NCBI GenBank assembly: GCA_021779235.1
Contig: JAJYBA010000026.1
Location: forward strand, 1-14,093
Reading direction: 5' to 3'
DNA length: 14,093 nucleotides
DNA from: Bacillota bacterium
GTDB taxonomy: Bacteria; Bacillota; Clostridia; Clostridiales; Clostridiaceae
The notes beneath the pieces are model-generated. The model was not told where the DNA came from, did not search any database, and saw only the letters and a program-made list of their open reading frames with translations. Below, in pieces: positions 1-7,500 of the stretch. The first letter of the stretch is position 1; each line of letters opens with the position of its first letter. Both the position numbers and the translations under genes were made by a program.

Positions 1-1965
1 TTCCGATCTTATTTCCTCACCTTTAGTTGAAAATTTTATGGCATTTGAAATAAGATTTAATACTATTCTCTCTATCTTTACCGGGTCACAGGCAATAACC
101 TTTTCTTCAATATCCGTATCAAAAATAATATTTAATCCTTTAATTTCAGTAAAATTAGTTACAGACATAACTGTTTCTTCTACCACTTCCACTATATTGT
201 TATTTGATAAATCCAGTTCAAAAAATCCTGCTTCAATTTTTGATGAATCCACTATGTTATTGATAAGTTTAGATAATCTATATGAGTTTTGCTTTATTGA
301 TTCTATATATTTAATAAATAAATCCTTCTTTTCGTCTAGTGAACCACTATTGCAATATAGACTAAATAACTGTACTGCTGAAAATATGACATTTAATGGT
401 GTCTTAAGTTCATGGGATATGTTAGCAAGAAATTCACCCTGAGATTTTAATTCTTTCTCCATGACTATATTAGACTTTACTTCATCAGTAACATCTACTA
501 CTAACACAAGTATTTCTTTTATTTCTCCATTTTGTTCAAATAAAGGTTCAAATATAAAATTCGAATATACTTCATTTCCATTGGCTACATAAACTTTTTT
601 ATTTATATACTTTATTTTCTTCTCTTTAATTACCTCATCAATCTTATGAAAATACTCACTCTCATTAAAGTTTTTAATTATATCTGTAACTTTATTTCCT
701 TTAATTTGCATGGCTGATTCAATATTTGGCATAATTGTTTTCACCATATAAAAGCCCTTTTGGTTTATTTCCAGAATCTCCAAATCCGGACAGGATAATC
801 TAACCACAGGCAATTCAAGATTATCTATAAGTCTATCTAAAAATTCATTTCTACTTTTTAATTTTTTTTCATACTCAAAGCGCTCTGTCATATCTCGACT
901 ACAAAGCACACCTAAGGAAAAGTTTCCTTCACTATCATATATAGGCGTTCCACTAAAATCTACTTGCAATGTTTTGTTCGCAAATTTTACAGTAGTTCTA
1001 ATATCCTTAAAGGTTTCACCACTTATAAGTCTAGAAGATGGAACATTTTCTAAGCTAGTTTCCTCTCCATGAATATCATAAAGCTCATATTGTTTATACC
1101 CATTACCCGCCTTATTCATATCTTTATAAGCTGGCAAGAACATCTCTCTTGCTGACTTGTTGACTAATATATATTTTCCTTTATTATCAATAATAGAAAT
1201 ACCATCAGATATATTTTCTATGATAGCTTCTAATTCTTTTTTCTGCTCTTCAAGTTTTTCTTCCATTTTCTTTCTTTTTGTAATATCTCTACTAATTCCT
1301 GATATAGATGTTAAATTTCCATCTTCATCATATATAGGCATTAAATGATCTTCTATCCAAACATAATGCCCATCTTTATGTTTAAGCCTTGCACAAAAAG
1401 TTTTAGAAAAATCAGAGTTTTTATCCACCTTACTTTGCTGAACTTCAACATCCTCTGGATGAATTATTTGAAATGATATAAAAGGATTAGCATAATGTGC
1501 TTCTGCATCATATCCCAAAATATCATAAACGGAAGGACTAATATATGTAAATTTGCATTCAGGTATAATTTGGAATTTAAAAACAATATCCTTAGCTTTT
1601 TCAAATATTTTAATAAACTCATTATATTGTTCTTCAATATGAATATATTTACTTATATTTATAAGAGACAGCTGCACTCCAACGATTTTTGAATCATCAT
1701 TAATCAGAGGACTTACTACAGTATCAAAAGATAACTTTTCACCATCTTTTTTTGAAATTGAAATCTGAACCTTTGTATTTAATAATAAGTTATCAAAACT
1801 ATAACCTAAATGGTTATCAATATACGTATTTAGAAGTTCATCTTGTGTAAACCCTAAAATATCATAACAATTTGGCGAGATTAAGGTAATCATTCCAGTG
1901 TCGTTAACTTCAATAAGTAGCTCTCTCGACATTTTAAAATTATTAGAATTAGTAAATGCATTCAT
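1..1965 (-). CDS. Multi-PAS sensor histidine kinase, cytosolic, C-terminus cut by window edge
   Basis: Open leftward frame with no stop before the window edge; 655 residues are visible. Seen: four PAS-like segments at about 15-115, 116-235 (PAC part around 195-232, with KHKDGHYVWIEDH), 244-360 and 373-495. A HisKA dimerisation helix follows with H box FLANISHELKTPLN (phospho-acceptor His518), then the start of the ATPase domain with N box NLISNAIKFS (Asn641). The G boxes lie off the window. I see no signal peptide and no membrane segment, so it should sense a cytosolic signal. I chose the ATG at 1963-1965 because AGGGG sits 8 bases upstream; an in-frame ATG at 1969-1971 is too close to that site. 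No response regulator lies on its upstream side; one could follow beyond the edge. Soluble PAS kinases of this build in clostridia include orphan kinases feeding Spo0A, but that role here is only a guess. The last three codons may be adapter sequence. Confidence 0.93.
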   Translation of the reverse strand, partial: MNAFTNSNNFKMSRELLIEVNDTGMITLISPNCYDILGFTQDELLNTYIDNHLGYSFDNLLLNTKVQISISKKDGEKLSFDTVVSPLINDDSKIVGVQLSLINISKYIHIEEQYNEFIKIFEKAKDIVFKFQIIPECKFTYISPSVYDILGYDAEAHYANPFISFQIIHPEDVEVQQSKVDKNSDFSKTFCARLKHKDGHYVWIEDHLMPIYDEDGNLTSISGISRDITKRKKMEEKLEEQKKELEAIIENISDGISIIDNKGKYILVNKSAREMFLPAYKDMNKAGNGYKQYELYDIHGEETSLENVPSSRLISGETFKDIRTTVKFANKTLQVDFSGTPIYDSEGNFSLGVLCSRDMTERFEYEKKLKSRNEFLDRLIDNLELPVVRLSCPDLEILEINQKGFYMVKTIMPNIESAMQIKGNKVTDIIKNFNESEYFHKIDEVIKEKKIKYINKKVYVANGNEVYSNFIFEPLFEQNGEIKEILVLVVDVTDEVKSNIVMEKELKSQGEFLANISHELKTPLNVIFSAVQLFSLYCNSGSLDEKKDLFIKYIESIKQNSYRLSKLINNIVDSSKIEAGFFELDLSNNNIVEVVEETVMSVTNFTEIKGLNIIFDTDIEEKVIACDPVKIERIVLNLISNAIKFSTKGEEIRSE

Positions 1966-2020
1966 TTTCATTTCCCCTATCAATAAATATGTGCAGTTAT
2001 AAACAAAAGATGTTCAATTA

Positions 2021-2026
2021 ATTGTA
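2021..2026 (-). promoter_or_regulatory. Possible extended -10 of the histidine kinase gene
   Basis: On the minus strand TGGTACAAT reads as an extended -10 (TG-N-TACAAT). It would start transcription around 2014, giving a leader of about 50 bases before the kinase ATG. No good -35 box is visible, so this is weak. Confidence 0.3.
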
Positions 2027-2158
2027 CCATTATTTTTACAAATTAGATATTACCCATAAGTATAGTATTATCTATTGATTTTCCATGTCCACTTAATCTC
2101 GGTAACACATGTTGAATGAACCCTTTCTGCCTATGGAATAGTCACAAAATGCTTACTC

Positions 2159-2187
2159 TTTACAATTACTAGAAAATATAGTAATAT
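2159..2187 (+). promoter_or_regulatory. Candidate sigma-A promoter of the YbaK-family gene
   Basis: TTTACA (2159-2164) and TAATAT (2182-2187) are separated by 17 bases, matching 5 of 6 and 4 of 6 consensus positions. Transcription would start near 2194, about 50 bases before the ATG at 2247. The rest of the 1972-2246 gap shows no gene. Confidence 0.4.
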
Positions 2188-2246
2188 TACAACTAATTCA
2201 AATAGTAAATAAACCTAATGTCGAAAAAAAGAAAGAGGGCTTTTTT

Positions 2247-2705
2247 ATGAGTGTTGAAAGTGTAAAAAAATTTTTTATGGAAAAGGGTCTTAAGGATCCG
2301 GTATTTGAACTTGAACAATCCAGTGCTACAGTTGAACTTGCTGCTAAAGCCTTAGGCGTTGAGCCGGCTCTAATTGCAAAAACACTAGCATTTCGTCTTA
2401 AAGACAGAGATATTCTTATTGTTACTAAAGGTGATGCACGAATAGACAATAAAAAATATAAAGACTTCTTTAAAACTAAAGCGAAAATGCTTGATCATGA
2501 TGAAGTTGCAGAAATAACAGGCCACCCTGTAGGTGGAGTATGTCCATTCGGATTAATCAACCCTATTACAGTATATTTAGATGTGTCTCTTAACAAATAT
2601 GAATATGTTTACCCAGCTGCTGGATCAGCATTTACAGTATTAAAAATTCATCCATCAGAAATGCAAGAACTAACCCAGTCCGAATTTATTGATGTTTGTA
2701 AATAA
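2247..2705 (+). CDS. YbaK/EbsC-family aminoacyl-tRNA deacylase (Cys-tRNA(Pro)/ProX type)
   Basis: A complete 152-residue protein of the INS/YbaK superfamily, whose members hydrolyse mischarged aminoacyl-tRNA in trans as an editing step in the cytosol. Seen: the conserved lysine in IAKTLAF (Lys45), which family members need for activity; the GHPVGGVCPFG loop (92-102); and the YPAAGSAF segment near the C-terminus, both typical of the ProX/YbaK branch. Length is normal for the family. The start is clear: AGAGGG ends 7 bases before the ATG. It stands alone, divergent from the kinase and closed by a terminator at 2774-2808. The family is certain; the tRNA substrate (Cys-tRNA(Pro), Ala-tRNA(Pro) or another) cannot be told from sequence alone. 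Confidence 0.93.
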   Translation: MSVESVKKFFMEKGLKDPVFELEQSSATVELAAKALGVEPALIAKTLAFRLKDRDILIVTKGDARIDNKKYKDFFKTKAKMLDHDEVAEITGHPVGGVCPFGLINPITVYLDVSLNKYEYVYPAAGSAFTVLKIHPSEMQELTQSEFIDVCK

Positions 2706-2773
2706 ATCTAATCTTCACTGGAGTTCTTATAAAGGTTTGTAACGCAGCGGACAGCTTATGTTTCCTAAAAAAG

Positions 2774-2808
2774 AAAACCTACGTATTTTTAACTTACGTA
2801 GGTTTTTT
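2774..2808 (+). terminator. Intrinsic terminator of the YbaK-family gene
   Basis: A perfect 12-bp stem (AAAACCTACGTA, 2774-2785, with its complement at 2795-2806) encloses a 9-base loop and ends in a run of T (2803-2808). Confidence 0.9.
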
Positions 2809-2838
2809 AATTTCTAAAAACTACACCTCAGTTTTTTC

Positions 2839-2884
2839 AAAGCATAAAAAAATCTCCGTATTAAACAGAGATTTTTTATGCTTT
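2839..2884 (-). terminator. Intrinsic terminator of the cupin gene, likely bidirectional
   Basis: Arms at 2839-2856 and 2868-2884 pair over about 17 bp with a one-base bulge (seven A against six T). On the minus strand the hairpin is rich in T after the AATCTC/GAGATT core. It sits about 50 bases past the cupin stop codon and could also back up the YbaK terminator from the other side. Confidence 0.8.
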
Positions 2885-2935
2885 ATTTATTTATTTATAG
2901 AACTATTTTATCTTATTAAAATCCATTTCTATTTC

Positions 2936-3280
2936 TTATGAAAGACTAAATACAACAATCAAAAGCATTTTAAATTGTTCTGTAGCAAGAAGAGCATGAG
3001 GTACATGTGCTGGCATAACTATGGTTTCGCCCTTTTTAACAATAGTTTTTGAGTCACCTATTGTAATTTCTGCTTCTCCATCTAGTATATATACCATAGC
3101 ATCTCCACCTGCAGAATGAGAGCTGATTTCTTCCCCTTTATCAAAAGCAAATAGAGTAACACTTAATGGTTTACCCTGCGCTAGTGTTCTGCTAACAACT
3201 CTTCCTTCCGCATACTCCACTAACCCTTCCATTTCTATTGCCTTTCCAAAATCTATGTTTTTTATTAAATTTGTGTTCAT
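2936..3280 (-). CDS. Small single-domain cupin (Cupin_2-type) protein
   Basis: A 114-residue protein that is essentially one beta-barrel cupin domain, of unknown substrate. Seen: cupin motif 1 region KGEEISSHSAGGDAMVYILDG (His55, Asp60) and motif 2 region KKGETIVMPAHVPHAL (His92, His95). The classical first motif has HxH followed by Glu; here the second His is Ala and the acidic position is Asp. If a metal is bound, the ligand set must differ from germin-like cupins, and a binding rather than catalytic role is possible. The start is well supported: GGAGG lies 8 bases before the ATG. It is monocistronic, with its own promoter region and terminator, and convergent with the YbaK-family gene. Such proteins are often annotated as cupin domain-containing or cytoplasmic sensing proteins; nothing here fixes the role. 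Confidence 0.88.
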   Translation of the reverse strand: MNTNLIKNIDFGKAIEMEGLVEYAEGRVVSRTLAQGKPLSVTLFAFDKGEEISSHSAGGDAMVYILDGEAEITIGDSKTIVKKGETIVMPAHVPHALLATEQFKMLLIVVFSLS

Positions 3281-3307
3281 ATTTATTACCTCCGTTTTTT
3301 TACTTTT

Positions 3308-3349
3308 ATTATACCTAAATTATACCAACTATTTGTTATAAAGTCGGTA
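3308..3349 (-). promoter_or_regulatory. Cupin promoter region with overlapping dyad
   Basis: On the minus strand two TATAAT boxes (3319-3324, preceded by TG-N, and 3308-3313) precede the cupin gene. Just upstream lies a dyad, plus-strand TACCAACT (3323-3330) and AGTCGGTA (3342-3349), 7 of 8 paired with an 11-base spacer, touching the first -10. This could be an operator. A TTACCG box 20 bases upstream of the first TATAAT would give the long spacer typical of MerR-type promoters; that last point is inference. Confidence 0.4.
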
Positions 3350-3551
3350 ACTTATATTACGCAAATCAAAATTCTCTTCATTTTCATTGGAAAATAGAAA
3401 GTTTCCACTAATATACTAATTTTTGTTTACTAATCCATTTGAAGTTTGACAACATTTCAAAAGAAAGTCCCTACTGCTGTTAGTGTACCCAATATTAATT
3501 TTAATAGCATCAATTTTCTTATTTCCTATTTAATTTATCATGCTTTCATAA

Positions 3552-3719
3552 TTACTCAATGGCTTGAAATCTATTTATTATTTTGCCATCAACTTCTTTT
3601 TCCTCTAAAAACATACTTAATGGTCTAACTTATATTCCTCCTTCTCCATAAAGAGCCTGATAAACCACCATACCTTAAAAGATTTCTGAGTGTTTTGCTA
3701 CATGAAGCACTAAGTAATC
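3552..3719 (-). pseudogene. DUF1653-family remnant with two in-frame stop codons
   Basis: Reading leftward in one frame gives DYLVLHVAKHSEIF, stop, GMVVYQALYGEGGI, stop, VRPLSMFLEEKEVDG and KIINRFQAIE before the natural stop at 3552-3554. This is the DUF1653 signature (HSET..MVVYQALYGE.G.WVRPL.MFLEEVEVDGK), a family of about 70 residues of unknown function. The stops are TAA at 3675-3677 and TAA at 3630-3632, the second exactly where the conserved Trp belongs. No frameshift is needed over these 56 codons. The usual N-terminus is not in frame upstream, so the 5' end is also lost or shifted. No start codon or ribosome site is seen. The homology is recognised by eye from the family pattern, not searched. 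Confidence 0.8.
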
Positions 3720-3832
3720 ATTAAATATCTGGCATAGACTCCCACTTATAAGTTGATGACATTGATTTCCTAATCATTAGGACTGATGCTTATAAAGTTC
3801 CTATTATCTTTGCAAGGTAGCAAATTAAAATA
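3720..3832. other. Gap upstream of the TetR promoter, no gene seen
   Basis: I find no convincing gene here, nor in 3350-3551 on the other side of the DUF1653 remnant. It holds two short perfect palindromes, ACTTATAAGT (3742-3751) and CCTAATCATTAGG (3769-3781), of unknown meaning. Confidence 0.4.
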
Positions 3833-3862
3833 TTGACACTTATAACAAAGTGATAATATAAT
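3833..3862 (+). promoter_or_regulatory. Sigma-A promoter of the TetR-MMPL operon with internal dyad
   Basis: Perfect TTGACA (3833-3838) and TATAAT (3857-3862) are separated by 18 bases. The spacer contains a second small dyad, CACTT (3837-3841) and AAGTG (3848-3852). Transcription would start about 3868-3870. Confidence 0.8.
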
Positions 3863-3869
3863 AATAAGT

Positions 3870-3891
3870 ATAGAATGAAGCGTCATTCTAT
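3870..3891 (+). promoter_or_regulatory. Palindromic operator, FadR-like core, predicted site of TetR autoregulation
   Basis: ATAGAATGA (3870-3878) and TCATTCTAT (3883-3891) form a perfect 9-bp inverted repeat around AGCG. It covers the predicted transcription start and lies directly before the ribosome site of a TetR-family gene. The core GAATGA-N4-TCATTC is the same as in the Bacillus subtilis FadR (YsiA) operator consensus. Binding by the neighbouring repressor is inferred from position and symmetry. Confidence 0.75.
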
Positions 3892-3911
3892 GCTTGGAGG
3901 TAGGAAACATA

Positions 3912-4583
3912 ATGGTTTATAAAAGTTCTAAAGAAACACAAGAAAAAAAAGATTTAAAAAAGAAACAGATTATCGATACTGCAATCAAAGTTTTTTCTGT
4001 AAAGGGTTATCACAGTACGACTGTAAAAGATGTGGTTGATGAAGCAGGCATAGCAGTAGGAACCTTTTACTTTTACTTTAAAAATAAGGAAGACTTATTT
4101 GAAACACTTTATGATGAGGTATCAGAAAAATTTTATACCGCCCTATGTGATTCACTTGAAAATCTAAATAATGAAATAGATTTAGGTTTTGGTAAGGCGA
4201 TTGCTTTCTTCTTAAAAGCTATTAAATTAAATGAACCACTTGCAAGGATAATGCTTATTGAAGCAGTGGGATTAAGTCCAAAATTCGAAAGAAAAAGAAC
4301 TGAACTTACTCAAAAATATGCTGATTACACTTCAGGGTATTTTAAGCAAATGAAGGAATGTAATATGGCCAGTATTCCTGATGTGAAAATATTCTCATTA
4401 GCCTTTATAGGAACACTTTATAATGTAATAATGGAATGGCTTCAAAATACTAAGGCAAGCACCCTTACAGATTCTTCCTATGCACTTACCATCTATAATC
4501 TTCAGGCTTTAAAAATAGATTATAACGAAAACCGCATTAAAGAAGGTATAGACGAGGTTCTGAGCAAAAATTACAAAAAATGA
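3912..4583 (+). CDS. TetR/AcrR-family transcriptional repressor of the MMPL exporter operon
   Basis: A 223-residue one-component repressor. Seen: the TetR N-terminal DNA-binding domain, residues about 15-62, with IIDTAIKVFSVKGYHSTTV, the helix-turn-helix around 36-55 (VKDVVDEAGIAVGTFYFYF) and then KNKEDLF. The remaining helical C-terminal part would bind a ligand and dimerise. The frame also opens at a TTG at 3894, but that codon overlaps the GGAGG (3896-3900) that serves as ribosome site for the ATG at 3912, so I use 3912. Its stop codon overlaps the ribosome site of the exporter gene, so the two are translationally linked. The perfect palindrome at 3870-3891 makes autoregulation likely. A TetR regulator beside an MMPL exporter is also the arrangement of FarR/FarE in Staphylococcus aureus, which responds to antimicrobial fatty acids. 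A lipid-like ligand here is a hypothesis. Confidence 0.93.
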   Translation: MVYKSSKETQEKKDLKKKQIIDTAIKVFSVKGYHSTTVKDVVDEAGIAVGTFYFYFKNKEDLFETLYDEVSEKFYTALCDSLENLNNEIDLGFGKAIAFFLKAIKLNEPLARIMLIEAVGLSPKFERKRTELTQKYADYTSGYFKQMKECNMASIPDVKIFSLAFIGTLYNVIMEWLQNTKASTLTDSSYALTIYNLQALKIDYNENRIKEGIDEVLSKNYKK

Positions 4584-4597
4584 AGGAGCAAAAAATT

Positions 4598-7500
4598 ATG
4601 CGCAAAATGTTAAAAATTCGTTGGGTTCTATTAACTGTGTGGCTCATAGCCACCATTCTATTTACTATTAACCAGCCAAACCTAAAACAGATATTAAACC
4701 AAAAGGGTCAAGCTTCCATTAGCGAAAATTCACCCTCAAAACTTGCATCTGAAATATTAAATAAAATGGGGACATCAAAGGGTGACACTGCAATCTTGGT
4801 ATTCAATGACTCCAATAAAATATCTGAGGAAGGTATGAAGGACATTGAAAAAGGAATTAAAAAATTAAATGATCTTAAAGCTGAATTGAAAATAAATAAT
4901 ATTATAGATCCTTTCAGTACCCCAGAAGCTAAGGATCAAATGGTATCCAAAGATGGTACTACACTAATAACTCAAATTACCTATGAAAAAGGCACTAGAG
5001 ATGCTGAAACCATAATAGGTAGCTTTAAGGATGCTCTTAAGGATGTTAAAGTAACTCATTATATAACCGGTGAACTAGCTATAAATAATGACTACTTAGA
5101 AACTACTAATAAGGGTGTTGAAAAAAGCGCAATTATAACCGTTATCTTTATATTAGTTGTACTTGTACTGATGTTCCGCTCAGTTATTACACCTCTTGTA
5201 TCCCTCATAGCAGTTGGAATTGCCTATGTGTGCTCTATGGGAATTATAGGAATATTAATAAATGCTTTTAATTTTCCCATTACTAGTTTAACACAAATGT
5301 TTATAATCCTTGTGTTATTTGGTATAGGTACAGATTATAACATACTGTTATTTAATAGATTTAAAGAAGAATTAGGTCATGGTTTATCTATTGATGAAGC
5401 TATTGTTACAACCTATAAGACTGCTGGAAAAACAGTAATCTTCAGTGGACTTACTGTTTTTATGGCCTTTGCTAGCCTTACTTTCGTACAATTTCCAATT
5501 TATCGTTCAGCCAATGCTGTAGCTATAGGAATAGCCGTTCTTTTGTTAGAACTCCTAACTTTAACACCATTATTAATGAAAGTTATGGGTGGAAGATTAT
5601 TTTGGCCTTCACATAATGTGGCAGGTCATAAGGAAAGCAAAGTTTGGGAAAAAGTAACCTCTGCTTCCGTAAAGCATCCAGCTATTTCTTTATTGATTGT
5701 TGCTGCAATTATAGCTCCAGTAATATTATTTAATAGCACAAAGTTATCTTTCGATAGTCTTAAGGATTTAAGTGCTGATACCCCTTCTGTAAAGGGCTTT
5801 AACTTAATTGCTGATAAATTTGGTAGTGGAAAAGCAATGCCAACTACTGTAGTGTTAGAAAGCAAAGAAGCAATGGATAACAATGAAGCCTTAGCAGTTA
5901 TAGATAATTTAACAGAGAAGCTTAAGAAACTAAAAGGTGTACAGCAAGTATCCAGTGCAACCCAGCCAAAGGGAGAACCTATTGAAAACTTCTATACAAG
6001 CACTCAAACAAAAACTGTTGTAAATGGATTAAGCTCTGCTAATGATGGTGTGAGTAAAATAAATGATGGCTTAAAGCAAATGGATAAAAGTCTTACCACT
6101 CCAGATTTTTCAGGTGTTAAGGACCTTTCTAATGGTACAGGCACTATCGAAAATGGAATGGGAGCCGTTACTGGTGGCCTTGTAAAAATCAATGATGGTA
6201 TAGCTAAGGGGGCTAGTGGTGCTGATAAACTTACTGCTGGAATATCACAGTTAAAGAATGGCGTAGCTGCTATAAATGGCGGTTTACAAACAATATCAGA
6301 CAATATGACTCAAATTCAAGCAGGTTATGTTGCTCTTGGTCAAGGCTATAAGTCCTTGCCAGGCTCCATAGTACAAATTAAACAATTAGTTACCATGATG
6401 AATGGTACAATAGCTTCAATCGATACTAAATTGCCAGGCGACACAGATGTTGCTACTCTTAAAACACTTTTAACACAACTTTCGGGGGCTTTAGACGGCC
6501 TGTCAGCAGGTATTAATACCGCAAATGTAAACTATGATACTTTAACCTCTAGTTTAGCCAAACTAAATGATGGTTTAAAAATTATAATAGCTAATACAAG
6601 TAGCCACTCTGAGTTAGTTATGGGAATAACAGAGTTAGAGAAAGGTGAAGCAAGCCTTGCTTCAGGGCTTAGACAAGGAAATGCAGGACAGAAAACTATA
6701 ATTGCTAGTATGGAACAATTAAAAGCTGGTGCAGGAAAAATAAAGACTGGTCAAGATGCTCTGTACACTGGACTAAGCACCTTAAGTAGTGGTATGACGC
6801 AGCTTAAGGATGGTATAGGCAAAAGCAGTGCTGGTTTAGTAGCCATCAATGCTGGAATAAATAAAACCAATGACTTCTTAACGCAGTTAACAAGTACAAA
6901 GTCCTTCTATATACCTAATGAAGCTTTTGCTACTGCTGATATAGGGAAAATGTTTGATGCTTATATGTCAAAAGATAGAAAGATTGCTAAGCTTACAATA
7001 AATCTTGCTTCAGATCCATATTCACTTGAAGCAATAAAGGTTATTGATGAAATGAATAGTTTAGTTAAAAATCAGCTAAAAGGAACAAAACTTTCTGATG
7101 CTAATTTTGGAGTAGCTGGTCCTACTGCTAACACTAATGATTTAAATAATATTGCTACCCATGATATAACCTTCACGCAGATAATTGTACTTGCATGTAT
7201 ATTTATATTATTAGTTATAGTAATAAGAGACTTCTGGATCCCTGTTTACATCGTTGGATCCTTATTAGTAGCATATTACACTGCTATTTCCATAACCTCA
7301 TTCTTAGTTTCTAAATTGTTTAGTGGCATGGATGGAATGTCATGGAATGTACCCTTCTTCTCCTTTGTGGTAATTGCTGCACTAGGAGTAGATTACAGCA
7401 TATTCCTTATGACGCGTTTTAAAGAATACCCAAATACTGATCCAAGAGAAGCCATAATTTTGGCAGCTAAAAATATTGGCGGTGTAATAGCGTCCGCAGC

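Noticed and set aside
38..442. Plus-strand open frame of 134 residues, and others at 1157 and 1495
   Set aside because: They lie antisense to the histidine kinase, whose H box, N box and PAS segments are clear; no ribosome site or family pattern.
1969..1971. Upstream ATG of the histidine kinase
   Set aside because: Only two or three bases from the AGGGG site; the second ATG at 1963-1965 has normal spacing.
3446..3628. Plus-strand 60-residue frame in the cupin-TetR gap
   Set aside because: Antisense to the DUF1653 remnant, no ribosome site, no recognisable pattern.
3894..3911. TTG start giving six extra residues to the TetR protein
   Set aside because: The TTG overlaps the GGAGG that serves as ribosome site for the ATG at 3912, and those residues would be encoded by the site itself.
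6004..6303. Minus-strand frames inside the MMPL gene (also 5626-5883)
   Set aside because: Shadows of a strong coding region; Ser/Pro-rich low-complexity output and no start signals.
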